From Plantibacter elymi (nom. nud.) (lineage in GTDB: Bacteria > Actinomycetota > Actinomycetes > Actinomycetales > Microbacteriaceae), in the NCBI RefSeq assembly GCF_900177795.1, contig NZ_FXWJ01000001.1:186001-250000 (forward strand): DNA of 64,000 nt, written 5' to 3'. The notes below the pieces were generated by a model. It saw nothing but the letters and a program-made list of their open reading frames with translations, ran no database searches and was not told the origin of the DNA. Position numbers and translations under genes: made by a program. Below, in pieces: positions 29,922 through 37,585 of the stretch (within the stretch, counting starts at the first letter, position 1; each line of letters starts with the position of its first letter).

Positions 29922-30318
29922 CGTCGCAGAGAAGTTGGCCAAGAAGTCGACCAAACGCACCAGCACCAAGCAGGTGCGCCTGAAGCTGGTGTACATCGAC
30001 TTCTGGTCGGCGGTGAAGCTGTCGTTCCTGGCGGCGATCGCGGTCGCCGTGGTCATCGTGGTCTTCTTCTTCCTCGTCTACACGGTGCTCAACACCACCG
30101 GTGTCTTCACGAAGGTCGGTGGACTGTTCACCGACATCGCCGGCCCGGGGAACAACATCCTGCAGTACGTCAACCTCCCGCAGGTCATGGCCTTCGCGGG
30201 CATCGTGGCGCTGCTCAACCTGATCGTCATCACGCTGCTGGGAGCCCTGCTCGCGGGTCTCTACAACCTCAGCGTGAAGATCACGGGTGGCCTCCTCGTC
30301 GGGTTCACCAACAACTGA
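29911..30318 (+). CDS. DUF3566 membrane protein
   Basis: This 135-residue actinobacterial membrane protein always accompanies gyrA in related genomes; its function is unknown. A basic cytoplasmic N-terminus ([16 protein letters not shown]) precedes two membrane helices at about 35-60 and 90-115 with an extracytoplasmic loop between. The ATG lies inside the gyrA coding sequence (11-base overlap), so it is translationally coupled. A hairpin terminator follows. Confidence 0.88.
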   Translation: MSSSVAEKLAKKSTKRTSTKQVRLKLVYIDFWSAVKLSFLAAIAVAVVIVVFFFLVYTVLNTTGVFTKVGGLFTDIAGPGNNILQYVNLPQVMAFAGIVALLNLIVITLLGALLAGLYNLSVKITGGLLVGFTNN

Positions 30319-30331
30319 CGCTCCGTCTGGT

Positions 30332-30354
30332 CGGCGCCGCCCCGTGCGGCGCCG
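30332..30354 (+). terminator. Hairpin after DUF3566
   Basis: A perfect 9-bp stem CGGCGCCGC (30332-30340) / GCGGCGCCG (30346-30354) has a five-base loop. It has no strong T tract but ends the gyrB-gyrA-DUF3566 operon. Confidence 0.65.
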
Positions 30355-30405
30355 CTCGATTATGAGTTGCGGCGGGAATCGGGTAGTCTCAACAAGGTTC
30401 AAAAC

Positions 30406-30479
30406 GGGGCTATAGCTCAGGCGGTTAGAGCGCTTCGCTGATAACGAAGAGGTCCCAGGTTCAAGTCCTGGTAGCCCCA
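30406..30479 (+). tRNA. tRNA-Ile (GAT)
   Basis: A full cloverleaf of 74 nt has acceptor arms GGGGCTA/TAGCCCC, D-arm TAGCTCAGGCGGTTAGAGC, anticodon stem-loop CTTCG-CTGATAA-CGAAG with anticodon GAT at 30440-30442, and T-arm GGTTCAAGTCC. No CCA is encoded. A possible -10 box TAGTCT is 16 bases upstream. Confidence 0.97.
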
Positions 30480-30534
30480 CCCTGCACGACCAGCAACACA
30501 CCGATTGGATCGGATCTCCGGATCTGCTCCATCC

Positions 30535-30607
30535 GGGGCCTTAGCTCAGTTGGTAGAGCGCCTGCTTTGCAAGCAGGATGTCGGGAGTTCGATTCTCCCA
30601 GGCTCCA
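30535..30607 (+). tRNA. tRNA-Ala (TGC)
   Basis: A full cloverleaf of 73 nt has acceptor GGGGCCT/AGGCTCC (one G-T pair), anticodon stem-loop CCTGC-TTTGCAA-GCAGG with anticodon TGC at 30568-30570, and T-loop TTCGATTC. No CCA is encoded. It follows tRNA-Ile by 55 bases, the usual pair downstream of gyrA. Confidence 0.97.
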
Positions 30608-30616
30608 CAGTCCAGA

Positions 30617-30644
30617 AACGCCCTCGGCAGACGCCGGGGGCGTT
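30617..30644 (+). terminator. Terminator after tRNA-Ala
   Basis: A 12-bp stem AACGCCCTCGGC / GCCGGGGGCGTT with one T-G pair and a four-base AGAC loop is followed by TTCTCCGTTG. It lies ten bases after the tRNA. Confidence 0.8.
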
Positions 30645-30681
30645 CTCCGTTGTCGCGGGGCCCGGCGGTTAGGCTGGCGGC

Positions 30682-31104
30682 ATGGATATCCGCGTCGCTG
30701 CTTATGCCGTCATCGTCGACGAACGGGGCATGCTCCTCTCCCACTGGAACGAGAGCGGACACAGCGGATGGACACTCCCCGGCGGCGGCATCGACCCCGG
30801 TGAGGACCCGGCCGACGCGGCCGTCCGCGAGGTGTTCGAGGAGACCGGCTACCACGCGGAGCTCGACGACCTGATCGGTGTCGACTCGCAGGTCGTGCCG
30901 GCGGAGCGTCGCCTCAGCACGGCCGCCACCGGGCCGCTCCACACGCTGCGCATCGTCTACCGGGCGCACCTCACCGGCGGCACGCTGACCTACGAGTCCG
31001 ACGGCAGCACCGACTACGCCGCGTGGTACCCGCTCGAGGAGGTCGGCTCACTCGACCGCGTCAGCCTCGTCGACGTCGGACGACGCTTCGCCGGGCTCAT
31101 CTGA
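30682..31104 (+). CDS. NUDIX hydrolase
   Basis: This 140-residue NUDIX protein hydrolyses a nucleoside-diphosphate-linked compound. The Nudix box is intact at residues 34-57, with REVFEETGY carrying the metal-binding glutamates. It is a single-domain protein of typical length. The substrate (oxidised nucleotide, NADH, dinucleotide or other) cannot be told from sequence. It stands alone between the tRNA pair and a convergent gene, and shares a hairpin with the latter. Confidence 0.9.
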   Translation: MDIRVAAYAVIVDERGMLLSHWNESGHSGWTLPGGGIDPGEDPADAAVREVFEETGYHAELDDLIGVDSQVVPAERRLSTAATGPLHTLRIVYRAHLTGGTLTYESDGSTDYAAWYPLEEVGSLDRVSLVDVGRRFAGLI

Positions 31105-31124
31105 GCACAGCCGTCACAACACGA

Positions 31125-31156
31125 AGCCCCTCCCCGGTCGGAACCGGCGAGGGGCT
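31125..31156. terminator. Hairpin between convergent genes
   Basis: AGCCCCTC (31125-31132) pairs with GAGGGGCT (31149-31156), and an inner CCGGT/ACCGG continues the stem around a CGGA loop. It lies between convergent genes and could stop transcription from either side, though T tracts are weak. Confidence 0.65.
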
Positions 31157-31174
31157 GCGTCGTGCGAAGCGAGA

Positions 31175-31699
31175 TCAGGAAGCGGCAGGCTCCTCGTCGG
31201 AGACCCACAGCTCGTCGTCTGCACGGAACGTCTGCCAGACGGCGTAGGCGACACCGGCAGCGGCGAGGACGCCGAGGCCGATCGCGATGACGGTACCGGC
31301 GCTCGCGCCCTTCTTGGCGGGCAGCACCTGCTCGGGCACGTGGAGACGGCGGAGGGCTGCCTGCACGCGGGTGTCCTTGGCGATGTCGCCGATGCTCAGC
31401 ACCGTTCCGACGACGCCACCGACAGCGGGGACGACACCATCCGTGATGCCCTTGCGCACGCCGTCGACGGCGTTGCGGGAGACCTTGATCCCCCGGTCGA
31501 CCGTCGGGACGACGCGGTGCTCGTAGGTGTCGCGCACGACGGGGACCACCTGCTCCTTCGAGAAGTTCCCGAGCTGACGGCTCACCTCACGTGCGACTTC
31601 GTTGGCGTGGTTCAGGACATCCTGCTGGGAGTCCCAGAGGTCGGCAGCGGAACCCTTGAGCTTCTTGAGCTCTTTCCGGCGCTTGCGTGACAGGCTCAT
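31175..31699 (-). CDS. Hypothetical protein with one C-terminal transmembrane helix
   Basis: This 174-residue protein is not assigned to a known function. A basic N-terminus (SLSRKRRKELKKLK) is followed by amphipathic helices and a glycine/valine-rich middle (GVVPAVGGVVGTVLSIG), then a single hydrophobic helix at about 135-156 and a short acidic tail. The ATG at 31699 is preferred because GGAGAT precedes it; an upstream in-frame ATG at 31810 would overlap the divergent cyclophilin promoter. It diverges from ppiA. Confidence 0.75.
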   Translation of the reverse strand: MSLSRKRRKELKKLKGSAADLWDSQQDVLNHANEVAREVSRQLGNFSKEQVVPVVRDTYEHRVVPTVDRGIKVSRNAVDGVRKGITDGVVPAVGGVVGTVLSIGDIAKDTRVQAALRRLHVPEQVLPAKKGASAGTVIAIGLGVLAAAGVAYAVWQTFRADDELWVSDEEPAAS

Positions 31700-31803
31700 G
31701 TGGTCATCTCCAATGATCGCGGCAACAACGTAACCTCCATCTTGCCACTTAGACCCCTGGATACCATCCGAGAGTCCCGAACCCTTGTGCAAGAATTGGG
31801 AGT

Positions 31804-32361
31804 ATGTCAAAGCACACCGCAGTCGCCACGTTGCACACCAACCACGGTGAGATCAAGGTCAACCTCTTCGGGGACCACGCTCCCAAGACGGTCAAGAACT
31901 TCACCGACCTGGCGACCGGCGGGCGCGAGTGGACGGACTCGAAGACGGGCCAGACCCGGAACGACGCGCTGTACAGCGACCTCATCTTCCACCGCATCAT
32001 CCCCGCGTTCATGATCCAGGGCGGCGACCCGCTCGGAACCGGCACCGGCGGCCCGGGCTACAACTTCGACGACGAGATCCACCCGGAGCTCAACTTCGAC
32101 GAGCCCTACATCCTCGCCATGGCGAACGCCGGCAAGCGCCGCAACGCCATCACGGGCGCCGTCGAGGGCACGAACGGTTCGCAGTTCTTCATCACCACCG
32201 TTCCCACGCAGTGGCTCCAGGGCAAGCACACCATCTTCGGTGAGGTCGCCGACGCCGAGTCCCGCGCGGTCGTCGACGCCATCCAGGCCGTCCCGACCGG
32301 TGCCGGCGACAAGCCGATCGAGCCCGTCGTCCTCGAGAGCGTCACCATCTCCGAGGCCTAG
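31804..32361 (+). CDS. ppiA: Cyclophilin-type peptidyl-prolyl isomerase
   Basis: This 185-residue cyclophilin catalyses proline cis-trans isomerisation. The signature segments FHRIIPAFMIQGGDP and GSQFFITTVPTQWL, with the catalytic arginine in FHRII, are present. There is no signal peptide, so it is cytoplasmic. It has the short actinobacterial loop insertion (SKTGQTRNDALY). The rhomboid gene follows by 21 bases, in the conserved ppiA-rhomboid-crgA order. Confidence 0.95.
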   Translation: MSKHTAVATLHTNHGEIKVNLFGDHAPKTVKNFTDLATGGREWTDSKTGQTRNDALYSDLIFHRIIPAFMIQGGDPLGTGTGGPGYNFDDEIHPELNFDEPYILAMANAGKRRNAITGAVEGTNGSQFFITTVPTQWLQGKHTIFGEVADAESRAVVDAIQAVPTGAGDKPIEPVVLESVTISEA

Positions 32362-32382
32362 ACCCCGCTCGGAGGACAGACC

Positions 32383-33219
32383 GTGACCCTGCCCCGGGAT
32401 CCGTCGGCCAACTTCTGCTATCGCCACCCCGACCGACAGAGCTTCGTGCTCTGCCAGCGTTGCGGTCGGACGATCTGTGGAGAATGCCAGACGCCCGGGG
32501 CAGTCGGTTTCATCTGTCCGGAGGACATGAAAGCGCAACGGCAGAGCGCCCCTCGCAACCGGCTCGGCGCGAGGATCAGCAACTCCTCCCCCATCGTCAC
32601 GTACGCGATCATCGCCGTGACGGCATTCGTGTTCCTGTTGCAGTGGATCCCCGGGCTGGGCGTCACGAACGCGCTCCTCTACGCCGGCGTGTACTCCGAT
32701 CCGTCGTACGGTGCCTTCCAGCCCTGGCGGATGCTGACCGCCGTGTTCGTGCACTCGCAGGGCTTCATCTTCCACATCCTGCTGAACATGTACACGCTCT
32801 GGATCTTCGGACGGATCCTCGAGACCATGCTCGGGCACTGGCGGTTCCTCGCGCTCTACCTGGTCGCCGGGTTCGCCGGTTCGGTCGGTGTCCTGTTCCT
32901 CGCCGACCCGAGGACGGCCGTCGTCGGCGCCTCCGGCGCGATCTTCGGGCTGCTCGGCGCGTTCCTCGTCATCCAGCGACGCATGGGTGCCGACACCCGC
33001 GGGCTGTTGGTGCTCCTGGGCATCAACCTCGTCATCGGCTTCATCCCCGGCGTGAACATCGCCTGGCAGGCCCACCTGGGCGGTCTCATCGGCGGCGCCC
33101 TCGTCGGACTCATCCTCGTCAACACCCGCAAGCGCACCCAGCAGCCACTCCAGGCGGTCCTGATCGGCGCCTTGAGCGTCGTCCTCGTGGGCGCCAGCCT
33201 GCTACCCGCCCTGCTCTGA
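32383..33219 (+). CDS. Rhomboid intramembrane serine protease
   Basis: This 278-residue rhomboid protease cleaves transmembrane proteins inside the bilayer. Catalytic serine S184 lies in VGASGAIFG and histidine H231 in WQAHLGG, with six hydrophobic helices. An N-terminal cytoplasmic zinc-binding module is visible: CYRHPDRQSFVLCQRCGRTI and CGECQTPG supply Cys/His pairs (residues about 7-43). It starts with GTG after a GGAGG site. Natural substrates are unknown. Confidence 0.93.
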   Translation: MTLPRDPSANFCYRHPDRQSFVLCQRCGRTICGECQTPGAVGFICPEDMKAQRQSAPRNRLGARISNSSPIVTYAIIAVTAFVFLLQWIPGLGVTNALLYAGVYSDPSYGAFQPWRMLTAVFVHSQGFIFHILLNMYTLWIFGRILETMLGHWRFLALYLVAGFAGSVGVLFLADPRTAVVGASGAIFGLLGAFLVIQRRMGADTRGLLVLLGINLVIGFIPGVNIAWQAHLGGLIGGALVGLILVNTRKRTQQPLQAVLIGALSVVLVGASLLPALL

Positions 33220-33230
33220 GCGGGGCCGCA

Positions 33231-33360
33231 CTTCGACAGGCTCAGTGACCGGGATCGGCTGAGTGACCGGGATCGGCTGAGTGACCGGGATCGGCTGAGT
33301 GACCGGATTTGGTTCAGCGGCCAAGCCCGGCTGAGTGACCGGGTTCGGTCCGGTGGGCCG
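33231..33360. repeat. REP element expanded into 18-bp tandem repeats
   Basis: CTTCGACAGG (33231-33240) leads into four 18-bp units, CTCAGTGACCGGGATCGG then CTGAGTGACCGGGATCGG twice and a degenerate fourth (33241-33312), followed by further decayed copies. The units are the right half of the REP element plus a GGATCGG spacer. No spacers as in CRISPR are present. Confidence 0.85.
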
Positions 33361-33460
33361 GCGAGGCCCGGTGAGCGGGTGCTACCCGGCGGCCAGCGTG
33401 GCCGGTGGTGCGGTCGGCGGTGATCCGCAACCATGGAGCAGACGTTGAAGGTTGGGTGAG

Positions 33461-33587
33461 TTATCCACAGAGTTATGAACACTGGGGATAATTACATGGG
33501 TGTGGTTCCCCGTGTTTCCGGGACTCCCTGCGGTTCTCCACACCGGCCTGTGGATAACTGGGAAGTTCTCCACACTCCTGTGGAGAA
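33461..33587. promoter_or_regulatory. DnaA-box cluster between rhomboid gene and crgA
   Basis: Two perfect DnaA boxes face each other: TTATCCACA (33461-33469) and TGTGGATAA (33549-33557). Three one-mismatch boxes of the form TTCTCCACA lie at 33534-33542, 33566-33574 and, inverted, 33579-33587; the last two form a perfect inverted repeat AGTTCTCCACA-CTCC-TGTGGAGAACT. No gene is seen in this gap. It resembles a DnaA-titration or regulatory locus. Confidence 0.7.
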
Positions 33588-33671
33588 CTCGATTCGTCGG
33601 CTGCCGGGTACAACGAAACAGCGGGCCGTCCGAGAGGACGACCCGCTGTGCACGACGTGAAGTGAGAGAGG

Positions 33672-33917
33672 CTAGCGCCACCTGGTGGTCATGAGGAAGC
33701 CGATGAAGGCGATGCCGAAGCCGACGAGGATGTTCCACGGGCCGAGCGACTGGATCGGGAGCAACGTGCCGCTCAGGTAGTAGACGACGATCCAGGCGAG
33801 GCCGAGGAGCATGAAGCCGAACATGACCGGCTTGAACCAGACCGCGTTCGGTGCGGGTTCGCCGCTCGTCTGCTCGGGTTCGCGGGACGGTTTGCTTCGT
33901 GACTTCGTGCGTGCCAT
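33672..33917 (-). CDS. crgA: Cell division protein CrgA
   Basis: This 81-residue membrane protein matches CrgA, which in actinobacteria coordinates FtsZ-ring and peptidoglycan synthesis proteins. A basic N-terminus (ARTKSRSKPS) is followed by two transmembrane helices (about 30-50 and 58-76) and ends TTRWR. Size and location, between rhomboid protease and sortase genes near the pkn-pbp operon, are typical. Confidence 0.93.
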   Translation of the reverse strand: MARTKSRSKPSREPEQTSGEPAPNAVWFKPVMFGFMLLGLAWIVVYYLSGTLLPIQSLGPWNILVGFGIAFIGFLMTTRWR

Positions 33918-33995
33918 GCCGACATTCTACCTGTTCACCCCAATCGGTGCCTCGGGGATCAGCCGATCCCGAGTTCTTCTCGGTAGAATCCATGC

Positions 33996-34802
33996 GTGAC
34001 CGACGACCTACCTTCGCGAGCGAGCGCACGCGCCGCTGAGCGGAGTGCGCCGTCGAAGCACCGCATCAGCGTCTTCGGGGTCGCCGGCGAACTCCTCATC
34101 ACCGCGGGCATGGTCGTCCTGCTCTTCCTCGCCTGGCAGCTCTGGTGGAACGACATGATCATGGCCGGCAGCCAGGCGAACGCCGCGTCGAGCCAGTCGC
34201 AGGAGTGGATCAAGAACGCCGAGACCGCTCCCGCGCCGGAACCGACCGTCGACGCGAGCGGCGCGCCGAACTACGGTGAGCCGCCCGTGACCGCCCGCCC
34301 CGCGCCGGGCGACCCGTTCGCGGTGCTCTACGTACCCCGCTACGGCGCCGACTACCGCCGCGTCGTGGCCGAGGGTGTCGACACCGCGACCGTCCTCAAC
34401 AGCTTCGACCTCGGCGTCGGTCACTACCCGAGCACCCAGATGCCCGGAGAGGTCGGCAACTTCGTCGTCGCCGGTCACCGCAAGGCCTACGGCGGCGCGA
34501 TGACCCTGATCAGCGACCTGCAGATCGGCGACAAGGTCTACGTCCAGACGGCCGACGGCTACTACACCTACGTCTTCCGGAACATCACCTACGTGCTGCC
34601 CACCCAGGTCGACGTCCTCAACCCCGTCCCGCAGGTCGACGGCGTCGCACCGACGCAGCGCATCCTCACCCTGACCACCTGCAACCCGCTCTACTCGACG
34701 GCGGAACGCAGTATCGCTTACGCGGTGTACGAGTCCTGGCAGCCGCTGTCAGCCGGGCCGCCCGCCGAGATCGCCGCGTCCGTCGCGGCCGCTGGAGGCT
34801 GA
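33996..34802 (+). CDS. Class E sortase
   Basis: This 268-residue transpeptidase has the sortase catalytic triad: H161 in VVAGHRKAYGG, C229 in LTLTTCNP and R238 in YSTAERSIAY. One N-terminal transmembrane helix (about 28-50) anchors it with the catalytic domain outside. Class E sortases of GC-rich actinobacteria usually recognise LAXTG. It starts with GTG and is coupled to a small membrane protein two bases downstream. No substrate with a sorting signal is seen in this window. Confidence 0.92.
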   Translation: MTDDLPSRASARAAERSAPSKHRISVFGVAGELLITAGMVVLLFLAWQLWWNDMIMAGSQANAASSQSQEWIKNAETAPAPEPTVDASGAPNYGEPPVTARPAPGDPFAVLYVPRYGADYRRVVAEGVDTATVLNSFDLGVGHYPSTQMPGEVGNFVVAGHRKAYGGAMTLISDLQIGDKVYVQTADGYYTYVFRNITYVLPTQVDVLNPVPQVDGVAPTQRILTLTTCNPLYSTAERSIAYAVYESWQPLSAGPPAEIAASVAAAGG

Positions 34803-34804
34803 CG

Positions 34805-34966
34805 ATGTACGGCGCACTCTGGAGGGTCCTGCCCGGACCCGTGTGGCTGAGGATCTTGATCCTCGTCGTCCTGTTCGTCGCGGTCGTGGCTGCGCTCTTC
34901 ACCTGGGTGTTCCCCTACGTGGACTCGTTCATTGTCGATCAGAATGTGACCGTCGGCGACGAATGA
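34805..34966 (+). CDS. Small membrane protein (53 aa)
   Basis: This 53-residue protein has one hydrophobic helix (about 13-37) and an acidic C-terminus ending VTVGDE. It begins two bases after the sortase stop, preceded by GGAGG inside the sortase gene, and its stop overlaps the next ATG (ATGA), so it is almost certainly translated. Similar single-helix proteins occur between sortase and trpG/pabA genes in actinobacteria. Function unknown. Confidence 0.8.
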   Translation: MYGALWRVLPGPVWLRILILVVLFVAVVAALFTWVFPYVDSFIVDQNVTVGDE

Positions 34967-35598
34967 CCCGCGTCCTGGTCATCGACAACTACGACAGCTT
35001 CGTCTACACGCTGAACGGTTACGTCGAACAACTGGGCGCCGAGACCGTCGTCGTGCGGAACGACGGCGTCGCCCTCGCCGACCTCGAGGGCATGATCCGC
35101 GAGTTCGACGGCGTGCTCGTCTCCCCCGGACCCGGTCGGCCCTCCGACGCTGGGATCTCGATGGCCACCGTACACGCGGCGCACCGCACTGGGACACCGC
35201 TCCTCGGGGTGTGCATCGGCCACCAGGCGATCGCGGAGGCGTTCGGAGCGACCGTGCACACCGCTGGCGAGCTCATGCACGGGCAGACCTCGCTCGTGGA
35301 ACACGACGATAGTGTCCTCTACCGCGGCATCCCGCAGCAGTTCAACGCCACGCGATACCACTCGCTCGCCGTCGTCGACGGCACCGTGCCGGAGGAGCTC
35401 GTCGTGACGAGCCGCACGACCGGCGGCGTGATCATGGGGCTGCAGCACCGGGACGCCCCGATCCACGGCGTGCAATTCCATCCGGAGTCGGTGCTCTCCG
35501 AGGGCGGCTACCAGCTTCTGGCGAACTGGCTCGAGACGACTGGGCTCACGGGTGCGCATCAGCGGGCGCGAGGGCTGAGCCCGCTCATGACCCGGTAA
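34963..35598 (+). CDS. pabA: Glutamine amidotransferase of anthranilate/aminodeoxychorismate synthase
   Basis: This 211-residue class I glutamine amidotransferase supplies ammonia for p-aminobenzoate (folate) or anthranilate (tryptophan) synthesis. The nucleophile is C84 in LLGVCIGHQ; H173 and E175 lie in VQFHPESV, and the oxyanion region reads SPGPGRPSDAG. No partner synthase is adjacent, so PabA versus TrpG cannot be decided here; the location beside pknB is the usual actinobacterial one. Its start overlaps the upstream small gene by four bases. Confidence 0.9.
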   Translation: MTRVLVIDNYDSFVYTLNGYVEQLGAETVVVRNDGVALADLEGMIREFDGVLVSPGPGRPSDAGISMATVHAAHRTGTPLLGVCIGHQAIAEAFGATVHTAGELMHGQTSLVEHDDSVLYRGIPQQFNATRYHSLAVVDGTVPEELVVTSRTTGGVIMGLQHRDAPIHGVQFHPESVLSEGGYQLLANWLETTGLTGAHQRARGLSPLMTR

Positions 35599-35600
35599 CC

Positions 35601-35775
35601 CTTCGACAGGCTCAGGGACCGGAGAGCTTGCTCAGGGACCGGAGAGCTTGCTCAGGGACCGGAGAGCTTGTTCAGGGACCGGAGAGCTTGTTCAGGGACC
35701 GGAGAGCTTGTTCAGGGACCGGAGAGCTTGTTCAGGGACCGGAGAGCTTGTTCAGGGACCGTCCTTCGACAGACT
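35601..35775. repeat. 20-bp tandem array derived from the REP element
   Basis: After CTTCGACAGG (35601-35610), seven complete 20-bp units of YTCAGGGACCGGAGAGCTTG run from 35611 to 35750, then a partial eighth leads into GTCCTTCGACAGACTCCGG. The first three units begin with C, the others with T. The unit fuses the right half of the REP element to AGCTTG from the inverted copy. It lies between pabA and the end of pknB and has no spacers. Confidence 0.92.
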
Positions 35776-35791
35776 CCGGAATCAGCGCCGT

Positions 35792-37483
35792 CTACGAACC
35801 GGTGCAGTAGGTGAGCGTGATGACGGACTTCTGCGGGATGTCGCCTGGTGCGGGTGACATGGCCGTGACCGGGTCGCCGGCGACGGCCTTGCACGTCGCG
35901 TCGGCCTGCGGCTGCACGGTGAACTGCCTCGTCGCATCCTGCAGGTAGTTCGTCGCGTCGAGGAGCGGCTGCCCGACGACGTCCGTCAGCGTGACGTTCC
36001 CACTGGAGACGACGAGGTTGACCGTGGAGCCCTGGTCGACGGAGGTGCCCGCTCCGGGATCCATCCGCAGCACGACACCTGCCGGCACGGTCGGCGAGTT
36101 CTCCCGGGTCACGGAGCCTTGCGTGAGGCCGGCGGCTGCGACCGCGGCCCACGCGGCCTCGGAGGACTGGTTGACGACGTCGGGGACCTCGACCTGCGCA
36201 CGGCCGGTCGACACGTAGACCTTGATCTGCGTGTTCTTCGTGACCGTGGTCCCGCCGGGCGGGTCGGTGCGGATGACGTGACCCGCCTTGTAGTCGCTGC
36301 TCGCTTCGTCGAACTTGGTGGGCACGAGCTCGAGCTGTTCGATCGTGCTGTTCGCGCTCTCCCACGTGGCGTCGACGAGGTCGGGGACCTCTCGGGAGTC
36401 CGTGGAGATGCTCGTCGCGGGTGGGAGCTGGACCACCCAGAACACGAGCGAGAACAGGATGACGGCGATACCGGCGATGGCCGCCCAGATCCACACGACC
36501 GGTGGCCGGCGCTGGGTACGCGTCACGGTGTCGTCCGAGGTGAGCTGACGGATCGCCTGCTCGGTGCTGGACGCCGCCGTCGGCGACGGGCCGAACAGCG
36601 AGTCGTGGTCGTCGCGTCGGACCGGAACATGGCCGGCTCCGGCTTCGTCGAGATCCTCACGGAACTCGACGGCGCTCTGGTACCGCTCGAAGCGATCCTT
36701 CGCGAGGGCTCGGAGGACGACCTGGTCGAGCGCCGGCGACACCTTCGGGTTGATCGAGCTCGGCTTCACCGGGCGCTCACTCACATGCTGGTACGCGACG
36801 GCGACGGCGGTGTCGCCGCGGAAGGGCGCCTTGCCCGTCAGCATCTCGAAGAGGACGACGCCGGTGGAGTAGAGGTCGGTCCGGGCGTCGACCGTTTCGC
36901 CCTTGGCCTGCTCGGGAGAGAAGTACGCGGCCGTGCCGAGGATGGCGGTCGTCTGGGCGACCGTCGTGGACGAATCGGAGACGGCGCGCGCGATACCGAA
37001 GTCGGTGACCTTGACGTCGCCGGCCGAGGTGATCATGACGTTGCCCGGCTTGATGTCGCGGTGCACGACGCCGGCTCGGTGGGAGTACTCCAGCGCGGTG
37101 AGGATGCTGTGCGCGATGCGCACGGCCTCCTCGGACTCGACGGGGCCCTCGGCGATGAGGTCCTTGAGCATGCGCCCCTCGACATACTCCATGACGATGA
37201 ACGGCTCGATGAGGTCGTGCCCCGATCCGTCCTTCACCCGCTCCTCGCCGGCGTCATAGACGCGGACGATGGTGGGGTGGGCCATCCGAGAGGCGGCCTG
37301 CGCCTCCTGGCGAAAACGGGAGCGGAACGCGGGGTCGGTGGCGAGCGTGGACTTCAGGACCTTGATGGCGACGGTGCGACCGAGCTTGGTGTCCACGCCG
37401 CGGAAGACGTTCGACATGCCCCCGCGACCGATGAGGTCGCCGACGACGTATCGGCCTGCGAGCAGGCGTTGATCGTCAGCCAC
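35792..37483 (-). CDS. pknB: Serine/threonine protein kinase with PASTA repeats (PknB)
   Basis: This 563-residue receptor-like kinase senses cell-wall material and phosphorylates growth regulators. The glycine loop GRGGMSNVF, catalytic lysine K41, and HRDIKPGN (141-148) define the kinase; one transmembrane helix lies at about 330-350, followed by three PASTA domains (VPDLVD..., VPDVVN..., LTDVVG...) outside the cell. The GTG at 37483 has AGGGG at good spacing. It is the last gene of the fhaA-pknB operon, separated from pknA by a hairpin. Three rather than four PASTA units are present. Confidence 0.95.
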   Translation of the reverse strand: MADDQRLLAGRYVVGDLIGRGGMSNVFRGVDTKLGRTVAIKVLKSTLATDPAFRSRFRQEAQAASRMAHPTIVRVYDAGEERVKDGSGHDLIEPFIVMEYVEGRMLKDLIAEGPVESEEAVRIAHSILTALEYSHRAGVVHRDIKPGNVMITSAGDVKVTDFGIARAVSDSSTTVAQTTAILGTAAYFSPEQAKGETVDARTDLYSTGVVLFEMLTGKAPFRGDTAVAVAYQHVSERPVKPSSINPKVSPALDQVVLRALAKDRFERYQSAVEFREDLDEAGAGHVPVRRDDHDSLFGPSPTAASSTEQAIRQLTSDDTVTRTQRRPPVVWIWAAIAGIAVILFSLVFWVVQLPPATSISTDSREVPDLVDATWESANSTIEQLELVPTKFDEASSDYKAGHVIRTDPPGGTTVTKNTQIKVYVSTGRAQVEVPDVVNQSSEAAWAAVAAAGLTQGSVTRENSPTVPAGVVLRMDPGAGTSVDQGSTVNLVVSSGNVTLTDVVGQPLLDATNYLQDATRQFTVQPQADATCKAVAGDPVTAMSPAPGDIPQKSVITLTYCTGS

Positions 37484-37537
37484 GTACCACCCCTGAATTC
37501 GCTTGGAGGACAAACACTAACAGCTTACCCGGGCACC

Positions 37538-37580
37538 CTTCGAGTGCTCTCAGGGATGACCCTGAGAGCACTCGTCGAAG
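37538..37580 (-). repeat. Perfect hairpin between pknA and pknB
   Basis: CGAGTGCTCTCAGGG (37541-37555) pairs perfectly over 15 bp with CCCTGAGAGCACTCG (37560-37574) around ATGA. Flanking CTTCGA and TCGAAG and the internal CTCAGGG mark it as a likely derivative of the REP family. No T tract follows, so it may attenuate or stabilise the mRNA rather than terminate it fully. Confidence 0.75.
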
Positions 37581-37585
37581 CATGA

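Noticed and set aside
27669-30056. 795-residue minus-strand frame opposite gyrA
   Set aside because: gyrA is unambiguous on the other strand; this is its antisense image.
30406-30607. Start of an rRNA operon
   Set aside because: tRNA-Ile and tRNA-Ala can lie inside rRNA operons, but no 16S or 23S sequence flanks them; gyrA and a NUDIX gene do.
33231-33360. CRISPR-like repeats
   Set aside because: The 18-bp units abut one another and decay gradually; a tandem expansion of a REP element explains them.
35601-35775. CRISPR array
   Set aside because: Units are directly contiguous 20-bp repeats without spacers, and no cas genes are present.
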